Shown here: piece after piece, positions 31,487 through 39,973 of the stretch | Position numbering within the stretch: the first letter of the stretch is position 1 | Layout: every line of letters begins with the position of its first letter | Assembly (NCBI RefSeq): GCF_900114495.1 | Contig: NZ_FOZI01000004.1 | Location: 310,001 to 374,000 of the forward strand | Direction of reading: 5' to 3' | Length of the DNA stretch: 64,000 nt | Origin: Dyella sp. OK004 | GTDB taxonomy: Bacteria > Pseudomonadota > Gammaproteobacteria > Xanthomonadales > Rhodanobacteraceae | Made by a program: the position numbers and the translations under genes | The notes under the pieces: generated by a model | What the model was told of the DNA's origin: nothing | The model's database searches: none | What the model saw: the letters and a program-made list of their open reading frames with translations, nothing else

Positions 31487-32278
31487 TCATGACGGGTCAG
31501 GCACAAAGCCGCCGGGAAATGGTTCCGGCCGACCGCGCCGAGGTGGGGTGGTAGGCACCACGCCCTGCGCCACCAGATGGTCCCAGGTGTCGTAGTACAG
31601 CGTGATCACTTCGTCGGGAGTGTCGCTGACGCGCTTGAAGTCGACGTAGTTCACCGCCGAGTACTCGCGCTCGCCATGTCCGGTGCCTAGCGGTGCATCG
31701 CTTTTCGCCCGGGCGGTAAGGGCTTGAGCTTGCGGTGCGGCGGGGACCGGCGCATTGACTTCGGCGGCGGCGGGAGCCGATTCCATCCGGTCAGCGGCGC
31801 GCGCCATTGGCATCGGCATCGGAACCGGCATGGGCTGGCGGCGGAACACGGCGACGCCGATCACGCCCACGTTGTCCGGCCGGCCGGTGCGCACGGCATA
31901 GCTTTGCTCGAAATCCGCGAACACGAAATCGGCGACATGGGTCAGGCTCTTGCGCCAACCGAGCACATCAGTAGTGGCATAGGCGTCGAGCACGTAGCCC
32001 GTCTGCGACCACTGCGCGGTTTCACCGGAGATCGCATTAACCGCGTCTACCGAGAGCACCGCCAGCACATCGTCGCCGCCACGGTTACGCAGGCTTACCT
32101 GATAGCGATGACCCGGCTGCCCAGCGATGTAGTAGCGGCCATGGTGCTGGTACACCGGCAAGCTGCGCTGGCTGGTGCGGTCGTACACGCTGAGATCCAG
32201 CAGGCGACCCGTCGCCGCAGCGTGCCCGGCATGGGCGAGGCCGGCGACCAGCGCCAGCGTCATCAACAAGGTTTTCAT
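31487..32278 (-). CDS. secreted protein of unknown function
   Basis: 263 residues. Signal peptide MKTLLMTLALVAGLAHAGHAA, then a compact domain (about 25-165) with LLDLSVYDRTSQRSLPVY, a GHRYQVSLRNRGGDDVLAVL beta-strand pair and FVFADFEQSYAV. A Met-Pro run (PMPVPMPMPMA), an Ala/Pro linker, and a charged C-terminal segment with Arg/Pro-rich tail follow. The first domain resembles small secreted beta-sandwich proteins seen in other proteobacteria, but I cannot name the family. Single gene, start chosen at the signal peptide Met. Confidence 0.75.
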   Translation of the reverse strand: MKTLLMTLALVAGLAHAGHAAATGRLLDLSVYDRTSQRSLPVYQHHGRYYIAGQPGHRYQVSLRNRGGDDVLAVLSVDAVNAISGETAQWSQTGYVLDAYATTDVLGWRKSLTHVADFVFADFEQSYAVRTGRPDNVGVIGVAVFRRQPMPVPMPMPMARAADRMESAPAAAEVNAPVPAAPQAQALTARAKSDAPLGTGHGEREYSAVNYVDFKRVSDTPDEVITLYYDTWDHLVAQGVVPTTPPRRGRPEPFPGGFVPDPS

Positions 32279-32430
32279 GGGAGCGGCTCCGGCAGGCATC
32301 GCGTCTCGATGCATGAGGTGAAACGCACCCCCGGCCCGAACGGGGTTGAACACGGGCCGATTCATGGCAGGCTGGAGCTGATGTGCCGCCGCCTCATCGA
32401 ACCGGCGGCCGAAAAACCAAGGAGTACCGC

Positions 32431-33246
32431 ATGACTCTCCGTATCAATCGCAACACCCAGCTATGCATGTCGCTGTCCGGCCGGCCGGGCAACTTCGGCA
32501 CCCGTTTCCAGAACTATCTTTACGAGGCGCTGGGGCTGGACTACGTGTACAAGGCGTTCACCACCCGCGATCTGCCGGCGGCGATCGGCGGCATCCGCGC
32601 ACTGGGCATACGCGGCTGCGCCATCTCCATGCCGTTCAAGGAAGCTTGTATTCCACTGGTCGATGAGATCGATGCCTCCGCGGCGGCGATCGAATCGATC
32701 AACACCATCGTCAACGACGGCGGCCATCTGCATGCCTACAACACCGACTACATCGCAGTCGCGAAGTTGATCGAGCAGCACAAAGTGTCGCCGCAAACTA
32801 CGCTGGCGCTGCGCGGCAGCGGCGGCATGGCGAAAGCGGTGGCTTGCGCGTTGCGCGATGCCGGCTTCCGGCATGGCCATATCGTGGCGCGCAATGAAGC
32901 GGCGGGACGCAAGCTGGCCGAGACCAGCGGTTTTGCATGGGCGCCGGATATGCAAGGTGTCGAGGCGGAGCTGCTGATCAACGTCACGCCATTAGGTATG
33001 GAAGGCTCCGAGGCAGAGACGCTGGCTTTCACCGAGCAGGAAGTGGAGCGTGCGGGCGTGGTGTTCGATGTGGTGGCGCTGCCGTCGGAAACGCCGTTGA
33101 TTCGCCTGGCGCGTGCCAAGGGCAAGCCGGTGATCACTGGCGCTGAGGTGATTGCCCTGCAAGCGGTGGAGCAGTTCGTGCTGTACACCGGGGTGCGACC
33201 GGATGATGCGTTGATTGTGCAAGCCGCGGCGCATGCTCGCGGATAG
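32431..33246 (+). CDS. shikimate dehydrogenase-like protein
   Basis: 271 residues of the AroE superfamily. Substrate-side residues are present: SLSG near the N-terminus, MPFKEA with the catalytic Lys, and NTDY with the catalytic Asp (canonical AroE has NTDG). The nucleotide-binding loop is GSGGMAKAVACAL, followed by INVTPLGM. This pattern fits the SDH-like (HI0607/YdiB-type) branch better than true AroE, so its natural substrate may not be shikimate. AAGGAG precedes the ATG at 32431. Stands alone. Confidence 0.85.
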   Translation: MTLRINRNTQLCMSLSGRPGNFGTRFQNYLYEALGLDYVYKAFTTRDLPAAIGGIRALGIRGCAISMPFKEACIPLVDEIDASAAAIESINTIVNDGGHLHAYNTDYIAVAKLIEQHKVSPQTTLALRGSGGMAKAVACALRDAGFRHGHIVARNEAAGRKLAETSGFAWAPDMQGVEAELLINVTPLGMEGSEAETLAFTEQEVERAGVVFDVVALPSETPLIRLARAKGKPVITGAEVIALQAVEQFVLYTGVRPDDALIVQAAAHARG

Positions 33247-33257
33247 GTGTTGGCTAC

Positions 33258-33343
33258 AGGGAGCCTCGAATAACCTAGCCTTACTCGTCATTCCGGCGTT
33301 CGCCGGAATGACGAGCTTGAAAGTCAGTTATTCGAGGCTCCCT
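33258..33343. repeat. nested palindrome with GTCATTCCGGCG core
   Basis: Outer perfect 17-bp arms (33258-33274 and 33327-33343; AGGGAGCCTCGAATAAC). Inside is a perfect 15-bp inverted repeat with a 2-nt loop (33284-33298 and 33301-33315; CTCGTCATTCCGGCG). The core word also opens the long repeats at 4681 and 48479. It lies between two convergent genes and could serve as a two-way terminator. Confidence 0.85.
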
Positions 33344-33378
33344 ACGAGTCGCCGAAGAGAGAGTGGCCCAAGCGTCAA

Positions 33379-34827
33379 TCAACCCGGCGCTTCGTCTTCT
33401 TCTTCCTCATCGCCATTCACCGGCGTCTCGCCCAGCAACTGCTGCACCTGCTCCCCCGGCAGCGATTCCACATCGCGCAACTTGCGCTCGATCGCGCGAG
33501 TACGCACACCCGCCTGATCGATCACATTGCTCGCCTCGGTGAGCTTCTTGCGCGTCTTTTCCAATACGCCGGCGAACTTGCCGAACTCGGTCTTCACCGC
33601 TGCCAGCAACTGCCACACTTCGCTGCTGCGCTTCTCGATCGCGAGCGTGCGGAAGCCCATCTGCAAGCTGTTGAGCAAGGCGGTCAGCGTGGTCGGGCCG
33701 GCCAGGGTGATGCGGTAGTCGCGCTGCAACAGGTCCGACAGGCCGGGGCGGCGGATCACTTCCGCGTACAGGCCTTCAGTGGGGAGGAACAGAATCGCGA
33801 AATCGGTGCTATGCGGCGGCGCCACGTATTTGCTGTGGATGCGCTTGGCTTCCTCGCGCACGCGCACTTCCAGCGCGCGGCCGGCGACCAGGGCGGCATC
33901 CACATCGGCGGCTTCCTGCGCATCCTGCAGCCGCTGGTAATCCTCGATCGGAAACTTGGCGTCGATCGGCAGCCAGACAGGCTGGTCGCCGCTGCTACCG
34001 GGCAGGCGGATGGCGTATTCCACGCGTTCCGCTGAGCCGGGGACGGTCGCCACATTGGCAGCGTACTGCTCTGGAATCAGGATCTGTTCCAGTAGCGCGC
34101 CGAGCTGCACTTCGCCAAAAGTGCCGCGTGTCTTCACGTTGGTCAGCACGCGCTTGAGATCGCCCACGCCGGTGGCCAGGCTCTGCATTTCGCCCAGACC
34201 GCGCTGCACCGCTTCCAGCCGTTCCGACACCAGCTTGAACGACTGGCCCAGGCGCGTTTCCAGCGTGCTCTGCAGTTTCTCGTCCACGGTGGCGCGCATC
34301 TGTTCCAGTTTTGCCGCGTTGTCGTCCTGGATCGCCTTGAGCTTGGTCTCCAGCGTGGCGCGCACTTCACCGAGGCGCTTTTCATTGTCGGCGGTAAGCG
34401 CGGCCAGACGCTGCTGCTGCTGTTCACCGAAGCGATTGAGCGTCAGCGTGACTTCCTCGCGACTCTTGCGCGCGTCTTCGGTCAGCCGTTGTGCGAGTGA
34501 CTGCAGTCCGGTATCCGTGCGCTCCGTAAGCAATTCGAGTCGCTGGCCGAAACCGCCGATACGCTCCTGCTGCTGGTCGCTCATGGCGCCAAGCTGTTCC
34601 TGCACCAGTCCGCGAAACTGGCCCAGCGTCTGCGTCAGCTCGCCGCGACCGGCGCGCTGTTCCTGGACAAGCGCATCACGCAGGTGGCGGTTGTCGTCTT
34701 TCAGTGCATCCAGTCGCGCGGTGAGTCCGCCGTCGCCGCGACTGCGCAACAGCGCCATCACTTGCAGCACGATGACCACCAGCACGGCGATGGCGAGGAC
34801 GGTCAGCAGGATGTCGGTAGTGGACAT
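33379..34827 (-). CDS. rmuC: DNA recombination protein RmuC
   Basis: 482 residues: N-terminal membrane segment (about 5-27), long coiled coil (about 30-220), then the RmuC nuclease-like core with KRVLTNVKTRGTFGEVQLGALLEQIL and LPIDAKFPIEDYQRL, and LFLPTEGLYAEV. Limits inversions at short inverted repeats in E. coli, which is notable given how many such repeats lie here. The C-terminus is acidic (GDEEEEDEAPG). Confidence 0.95.
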   Translation of the reverse strand: MSTTDILLTVLAIAVLVVIVLQVMALLRSRGDGGLTARLDALKDDNRHLRDALVQEQRAGRGELTQTLGQFRGLVQEQLGAMSDQQQERIGGFGQRLELLTERTDTGLQSLAQRLTEDARKSREEVTLTLNRFGEQQQQRLAALTADNEKRLGEVRATLETKLKAIQDDNAAKLEQMRATVDEKLQSTLETRLGQSFKLVSERLEAVQRGLGEMQSLATGVGDLKRVLTNVKTRGTFGEVQLGALLEQILIPEQYAANVATVPGSAERVEYAIRLPGSSGDQPVWLPIDAKFPIEDYQRLQDAQEAADVDAALVAGRALEVRVREEAKRIHSKYVAPPHSTDFAILFLPTEGLYAEVIRRPGLSDLLQRDYRITLAGPTTLTALLNSLQMGFRTLAIEKRSSEVWQLLAAVKTEFGKFAGVLEKTRKKLTEASNVIDQAGVRTRAIERKLRDVESLPGEQVQQLLGETPVNGDEEEEDEAPG

Positions 34828-34966
34828 GGGGTATTCCGGATAGCGCAGGGCGCAAGTGTACGCGGTGCGATCTCAAACACTGAGAAAAGCCTTCATTGGC
34901 TAGGGTGATTTCCCGCGACGCATAGCTATCCCGAAGACGTCGACTCTTTGCCGGAGTTCGAGCCAG

Positions 34967-36169
34967 TCAGTCAGCGAACGCACCCTGATCGTAGGCTTTG
35001 GCGAAGGCCTTCCAGTCGCGCCGCACTTGCCTGGTGCAGTCGTTGGCCAGCTCTTGCAGTTGGGCGGGCCAGCGGCGCTTCTCGCCGAAGGCGATCAACT
35101 CGTCCGTAGTCGCCGAGCCGTCGCGGCCGCTGCTGCGCAGATGGGTCCACGCGACGAGTTGGCCCATCGCCTGCAGCACGCCTTCAAGTCGTTCCAGCTT
35201 GCCGTTCCATTCGCTGAGCGCGACACGGTCTTGCGTGGGTTGCAGACCGCGCAGCACATACGATTTTCGGCCCATGTTTATGGGCCTCAGGAACGCCGGT
35301 GATATGGCCTGCATGCGTCGCTGTACCGCCACCACGCGCTCGGCTTCGCTGCGCCAGTCCGGCTGGACAAGTTTGAGGTGCGGTATCAGCGAGGAGGGCA
35401 CCGCCTCCTTGAGATCCAGCAGGTAATTGCCGTCGGGCGAGCCTTTGCCCTCGATCAGGATCACGTAGCGATCAATGCCAAGGCTGCCCGTGCCGGCGAT
35501 CCGGCGCGCCACGTCGAGCACGCGATAGAACGCCGGGTTGGGCTCATGCGTGGCCATGGCTTCGATCAATGCCGTGACTTTGTCGCGTTGCTTGCGAGTG
35601 ACTGGCAAGGCCTTCTTGCCATCGGTACGCAGCGTACGCCGCTTGCCTTTGCGCTCGGTGCGACTGTCCAGGAAAGGCGGACGCAGCCGGCCGCGCAGGC
35701 CGTGCAACAGATCGCCCACCATGCCTTCGGCGATATCGCGTTCGATCCAGCGCGCCTTGCCGTTGCAAAGGGAGGCCCGGTACGCATCCAGAAAGATGCG
35801 GCACAAGCCCTGGGCTTGAGAAGGTTTCAGCTTCAGGCTGTCGGCGCCGATCTGCACGCTGGTCAGCAGCCGCACCAGCTCCCAGGTGCAGGGAGCCAGG
35901 GCCGCTTCGTCGAAATCGTTGAGATCGAAATAGACCAGGCGATTGTCGCCCTTGTAGCTGCCGAAGTTCTCCAGGTGCAGGTCGCCGCAGACCCAGGCCG
36001 GCGGCGCCTTGCTCAGCACCTTGGCGGCGGGCAGCTGCGCATAGAACAGATGGCAGGCGCCGCGCAGGAAGGTGAAGGGATCGCGCCGCATGGCCGCGTA
36101 CTTGCGCTGCAGGCGTTCGGACTCGCGGCCGGCGTTGTAGGTGCGGATAGATTCGACGACATCGACCAT
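34967..36169 (-). CDS. DUF2252 family protein
   Basis: 400 residues. PFTFLRGACHLFYAQL, VCGDLHLENFGSYKGDN and YFDLNDFDEAALAPCTWELVRL are the family signature and recall the aminoglycoside phosphotransferase/kinase catalytic loop (GDLHLENF, DLNDFD). A kinase-like activity is therefore plausible but not shown for the family. Single gene next to rlmI, 36 bp apart, same strand, so possibly one transcript. Confidence 0.88.
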   Translation of the reverse strand: MVDVVESIRTYNAGRESERLQRKYAAMRRDPFTFLRGACHLFYAQLPAAKVLSKAPPAWVCGDLHLENFGSYKGDNRLVYFDLNDFDEAALAPCTWELVRLLTSVQIGADSLKLKPSQAQGLCRIFLDAYRASLCNGKARWIERDIAEGMVGDLLHGLRGRLRPPFLDSRTERKGKRRTLRTDGKKALPVTRKQRDKVTALIEAMATHEPNPAFYRVLDVARRIAGTGSLGIDRYVILIEGKGSPDGNYLLDLKEAVPSSLIPHLKLVQPDWRSEAERVVAVQRRMQAISPAFLRPINMGRKSYVLRGLQPTQDRVALSEWNGKLERLEGVLQAMGQLVAWTHLRSSGRDGSATTDELIAFGEKRRWPAQLQELANDCTRQVRRDWKAFAKAYDQGAFAD

Positions 36170-36205
36170 GACCCGTTCTCCTTCAGGAGTGCTACATCAC
36201 GACGG

Positions 36206-37381
36206 TTACATCACCCGGCAGAACACGGCTTTCAGGTAACGCCCTTCCGGCACATCACTGCGCACCGGGTGGTCGGTGCCCGCCCCGCGTACTTCCAGCA
36301 CCTGGATCTCGCGCCCCGCGTTGAGCGCCACGCGGCGCAGCATTTCCAGGAAATCTTCTTCGCTGACCAGTCCGGTGCACGAACACGTCAGCAGCAGGCC
36401 GCCGGGCGGAATCACATCCAGCGCCAGCCGGTTCATGGCGAAGTATTTCTTCAGCGCGTCGATGACCTTGCTGCGGTCGCGGGTGAGTTTGGCCGGGTCG
36501 AGCACGACGGCATCGTATTGCTCGCCGCGCGTGATAGCACCGCGCAACCAATCGAAGATGTCGGCCTGCTCGAATTTGGCGTCGAGCTGGTTGGCAGTGG
36601 CATTGGCGCGGGCGACTTCCAGGATGCCCGCATCCATATCCACGCCGGTGGCTTCTTTCGCACCGGCGGCCAGCGCATGCACGGCGAAGCCGCCGGCGTT
36701 GCAGCACAGGTCGAGTACACGGCGGCCGCGTGCGAGTTCGGCGAAGCGGCGGCGGTTGTCGCGCTGGTCGGCGAAGAAGCCGGTCTTGTGGCCGGAGCCG
36801 GGCGCGGCGTGGAAGCGCAGGCCGTGCTCGTGAACCTCCACCGCGGCGGGTGCCTCGGCGGCGCGGCAGTCGAAGGATTCCTGCTTTTGCACATGGCTTT
36901 CGGCGAACCAGTACAGGCGGGCGCCGGGGAAGTGGGTGAGCAATGCGGCGTGGATCGCCTCGCGGAATTTCCACATGCCGGCGGCGAAATACTCGATCAC
37001 CAGGATATCGGCGTAGCGATCCACGATCAGGCCGGACAGGCCATCGCCCTCGCTGTGCACCACGCGCCAGGCATCGCTGGTGTCGTCGAGCTGCAACAGC
37101 TCGCGGCGCAGTTCAACGGCGCGCGCGATGCGGGCGGCGATCCAGTCGGCGTCGATCGGTTCTGCGGGATCGTTGGTCAGCAGGCGCAGCGCGATGCGCG
37201 CATGGCCGTTCCAGAAGCCGCGGCCGACGAAGCGGTCCTTGGCGTCCACCACATCCACCACGCTGCCGGGCGGCAGGCGGGTCTCGGGCTTATGCACTTG
37301 CGCGGACCACACCCAGGGATGGCCGGGCATGCGGTCGGATTTGAGGCGAATGACGGGGAGGGCAGATGCGGGGGTATTCAT
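36206..37381 (-). CDS. rlmI: 23S rRNA m5C methyltransferase RlmI-like
   Basis: 391 residues. N-terminal PUA domain (HPWVWSAQVHK...GSVVDVVDAKDRFVGRGFWN), central EEHE-like domain, and a Rossmann methyltransferase domain with LDLCCNAGGFAVHALAAGA, VVLDPAKLTRDR and LLTCSCTGLV (the catalytic Cys of RlmI-type enzymes). Predicted to methylate 23S rRNA C1962. Family length matches. Confidence 0.93.
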   Translation of the reverse strand: MNTPASALPVIRLKSDRMPGHPWVWSAQVHKPETRLPPGSVVDVVDAKDRFVGRGFWNGHARIALRLLTNDPAEPIDADWIAARIARAVELRRELLQLDDTSDAWRVVHSEGDGLSGLIVDRYADILVIEYFAAGMWKFREAIHAALLTHFPGARLYWFAESHVQKQESFDCRAAEAPAAVEVHEHGLRFHAAPGSGHKTGFFADQRDNRRRFAELARGRRVLDLCCNAGGFAVHALAAGAKEATGVDMDAGILEVARANATANQLDAKFEQADIFDWLRGAITRGEQYDAVVLDPAKLTRDRSKVIDALKKYFAMNRLALDVIPPGGLLLTCSCTGLVSEEDFLEMLRRVALNAGREIQVLEVRGAGTDHPVRSDVPEGRYLKAVFCRVM

Positions 37382-37408
37382 CCGCCCATGATAGCTGGTT
37401 GCCTAACT

Positions 37409-37443
37409 CCTCCCCCTGCTCGCAGGGGGAGGATGGGAGGGGG
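37409..37443 (+). repeat. hairpin with G-run tail
   Basis: CCTCCCCCTGC (37409-37419), loop TC, GCAGGGGGAGG (37422-37432), then ATGGGAGGGGG. Same design as at 4943 and 48793, with three G-runs of three or more plus one GG. Confidence 0.75.
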
Positions 37444-37481
37444 TGAGCTCTTGTGATTGCGCTACACGTTGAGAGGCTTGA

Positions 37482-37520
37482 CCCCACCCCCGACCCTCCC
37501 CCGCTGCACGCAGGGGAGGG
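37482..37520 (-). repeat. hairpin with G-run tail, opposite orientation
   Basis: CCCTCCCC (37494-37501) and GGGGAGGG (37513-37520). Read on the minus strand the tail gives G-runs of 5, 3, 5 and 4 with 1-2 base gaps down to 37482, a full G-quadruplex pattern. It faces the copy at 37409 across about 50 bp, in the gap between rlmI and the membrane unknown. Confidence 0.75.
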
Positions 37521-37529
37521 AGTGGACGC

Positions 37530-37967
37530 TTAGCGCATCCGCAGCGCCAACCAGGACAGCAGAGCCAGCAGGTTGATGCCCAGGCGGGACACCGCCGGGC
37601 CAGCCACGGCCAGCGTGAAGCCCTGCGAACCCACGTGCCAGTCCAGGCCCAGCCGTGGCGGCATCTGCAAGGTGGCGAACACGTTCACGAAAGCGCCGCA
37701 ATGCAGCGCATAGCTCAGCACCGGCGTCGCGATCAGCGGCAGCTGCATCAGCTGCGCGACGCGCGACAGGGTGACGCCGCGCTCGCTGCCTTCCATCAGC
37801 AGTACGCCGGCGATCAGCACGAAGCCGTAGAACAGCAGGCCGATCAGCGCCAGGATCGCGTCATGGGTAGAGCCCAGCGGCAACAGCCGGCGCAGCATGG
37901 TCAAGGCACCGTAGAAGCCGCCGGCGATTTCGAGGATGCCGATCAGGCGGAACAGAAAATTGCGCAC
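37530..37967 (-). CDS. membrane protein of unknown function
   Basis: 145 residues with about four membrane segments (about 5-25, 38-60, 74-95, 118-142). No family recognised. Starts MRNFLFRLIGILEIAGGFYG. Lies between the paired G-tail hairpins and the ygiC-like gene; same strand as both neighbours but with 100-bp gaps. Confidence 0.7.
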   Translation of the reverse strand: MRNFLFRLIGILEIAGGFYGALTMLRRLLPLGSTHDAILALIGLLFYGFVLIAGVLLMEGSERGVTLSRVAQLMQLPLIATPVLSYALHCGAFVNVFATLQMPPRLGLDWHVGSQGFTLAVAGPAVSRLGINLLALLSWLALRMR

Positions 37968-38067
37968 GCGGAGACCCGTTCAAAAGAGGCAAGCTTAGCC
38001 GAGCCGGCGCGCTACGAAACGACGATCCGCCATCAGTCTTCAGCGGTGATGTAGGTGCCGTTCGGAA

Positions 38068-39249
38068 TCAGGCCATCAACACGCTGCGCGGTTCTTCCAC
38101 GATGGCGTGCGGCACGAAATGCGCGGTGTCCTGGGTCACGAGCGAGCGGTCCTCGCGGATACCCATGCCGCAGGCGCGGTCGCCCACCACCCAGCTGCCC
38201 AGCAGCGCATGCCGGCCGTCGAAGGAGGCCAGCGGATGATAGGCCTGCCGGATGCACGGGCCATCCCGATAGGGGCCGTCGGTCGTCAGTAGTTCGCCGT
38301 CGGGCAAATGCATGGCGATATTGGCGCCCTCGCGCGAATGGATCGGCTTGCGCACCCAGCCGCGCGGCAGCTCGCCGCCATCGTCGAACATGGCAGGCAG
38401 CAGGTTGGGATGGCCGCTGTGTTTGTCCCACAGCAAAGGCAGGATCCCCTTGTTGCTCAGCACGGCCTTCCACGGCGGCTCGATCAATTGCAGGTGCGAA
38501 CCGGGCAGGTGGCGGCCGAAGCTTTCGCGGAACATGTCTTCCAGCGGGTACAGCTTGAACAGGCAGCCGATCACGCGATCTTCCATATCGGTGAAACGGC
38601 CGTCCGCGCTGATGCCGATGTCTTCAATCGCCATCGCGTCGCATTCGATGCCCGCCTGCAAAGCGCAATCACGCAGATAGGCGATGGTGCCCTGGTCCTC
38701 GGTGGAGTCGCCCACGGCCGCGAACAGGAAAGGACGCGCGGTATGCCGTGCGATCGTGCCGAAGGCTTCGACCAGCGATTCGTAGATCGAATTGAACTGA
38801 TCGGCGCCAGCCGGCAGGCGGCTGCGCGTGAGCTGGTCTTCCAGCCATTGCCACTGGAAGAATGCGGCCTCGAACAGCGAGGTCGGCGTGTCGTAATTCA
38901 GTTCGTAGAGCTTGGCGGGACCACTGCCGTCGTAGGCGAAATCCATGCGGCCGTAGAGATGCGGCTGGCGCTCGCGCCAGCTGCGCGCGATCCAGTCCCA
39001 GTACGGTTCCGGAATCGCCAGCTGGCGCATGCGCTGTTCGCTGCCCACAATCTCGTCGACCAGATCCAGCGCCATCGCGTGCAGCTCTTCCGTCGGCGCC
39101 TCGATGTCTTCCTCGATCTCGCGCAGGGTGAAGGCGTAGTACGCCGATTCATCCCAATAGGGCGCGCCGGCGATGGTGTGGAAGTGGAAGCCGGATTCGG
39201 CGGCCCGGTCACGCCAGTCCGGGCGCTCGGCAATCGCGATGCGCCGCAT
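38068..39249 (-). CDS. ygiC: glutathionylspermidine synthase-like ATP-grasp protein
   Basis: 393 residues with the C-terminal ATP-grasp (C-N ligase) domain of glutathionylspermidine synthetase and no amidase domain. Marks: MDFAYDGSGPAKLYELNYDTPTSLFEAAFFQW, FKLYPLEDMFRE, LSNKGILPLLWD and WVRKPIHSREGANI. In E. coli this is YgiC/YjfC, a putative acid-amine ligase of unknown substrate. Its ATG shares one base with the stop of the DUF1190 gene, the same ygiB-ygiC pairing as in enterics. Confidence 0.9.
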   Translation of the reverse strand: MRRIAIAERPDWRDRAAESGFHFHTIAGAPYWDESAYYAFTLREIEEDIEAPTEELHAMALDLVDEIVGSEQRMRQLAIPEPYWDWIARSWRERQPHLYGRMDFAYDGSGPAKLYELNYDTPTSLFEAAFFQWQWLEDQLTRSRLPAGADQFNSIYESLVEAFGTIARHTARPFLFAAVGDSTEDQGTIAYLRDCALQAGIECDAMAIEDIGISADGRFTDMEDRVIGCLFKLYPLEDMFRESFGRHLPGSHLQLIEPPWKAVLSNKGILPLLWDKHSGHPNLLPAMFDDGGELPRGWVRKPIHSREGANIAMHLPDGELLTTDGPYRDGPCIRQAYHPLASFDGRHALLGSWVVGDRACGMGIREDRSLVTQDTAHFVPHAIVEEPRSVLMA

Positions 39250-39794
39250 CAGCTGCCGCCGCGCGCGCCGCCGAAACCGCCGCGGCTGACCGTAACGGCG
39301 CGATCGGGTGCCGAGGTGACCGGCACCATGGCGGGCGATGCGCCGCTGCGATACACCCCAGCGCCGGCATAGCCGCTGCTGCTGCCCGGGTCCGGCCGCT
39401 TCCACTGCCCGTTGGCGTCGCGGAAGGCCGGGCTACCGGTGAAACCGGCCATCGGCGAGCCGTTGCGCAGCATCTGCGACAGGAAGAAGCCGGTCATCAT
39501 CGGCCCGAAGAAGGAGTGCCCGCTGCTATCGCGGCGTTCCTCGCAGCGATCCCAGTCGTAGCCGCCGGCGGCGCACTCTTCGCGGGTGGCGTAACGGGGG
39601 CCCTTCTCGGTCGCATCCTGCTTGGCCTTGTTGGCGGCCTGCTCGCAGGTGACGCGGTCCTGGGTCTGCGCGACGCAGGCATCCACCGAGGTGTACAGGC
39701 CCTCGCGGGTGGCTTCTTCGTCGCCGCTGCAGGCAGTCAATGCCAGGGGCATGGCGCCCATCAGCAGCAGTACGGCGGTCCTCGAACGCTTCAC
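39249..39794 (-). CDS. ygiB: DUF1190 lipoprotein (YgiB-like)
   Basis: 181 residues. Lipobox LTAC gives a lipoprotein; then TREGLYTSVDACVAQ, CEQAANKAKQDA and YATREECAAGGYDWDRCEE, a Cys-rich DUF1190 core, and a low-complexity Gly/Ser-rich tail ending FGGARGGS. Start is a GTG at 39794 with AAGGATGG upstream and the signal peptide directly after; the open frame continues upstream without signal. Co-transcribed with the ygiC-like gene. Confidence 0.88.
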   Translation of the reverse strand: MKRSRTAVLLLMGAMPLALTACSGDEEATREGLYTSVDACVAQTQDRVTCEQAANKAKQDATEKGPRYATREECAAGGYDWDRCEERRDSSGHSFFGPMMTGFFLSQMLRNGSPMAGFTGSPAFRDANGQWKRPDPGSSSGYAGAGVYRSGASPAMVPVTSAPDRAVTVSRGGFGGARGGS

Positions 39795-39973
39795 GGGCCA
39801 TCCTTGTAACGGTGATTCGGACAAGCATGCCCGCAACCACGCGCGGAAGGAAAGCGTGACGCGCCACCCGCTCCGGCGCTTTGGCCGCGGCAGCCTAGGG
39901 ATAGCCCTAATAGGCACCGCCCGTCGCGCACCGTCCAATAGCGGTCTCCCCCCAAAAATCCAGGGCTGCGACC

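Noticed and set aside
35378-37456. Rightward open frame of 692 codons across DUF2252 and rlmI
   Set aside because: Spans two well-supported genes on the other strand and shows no domain.
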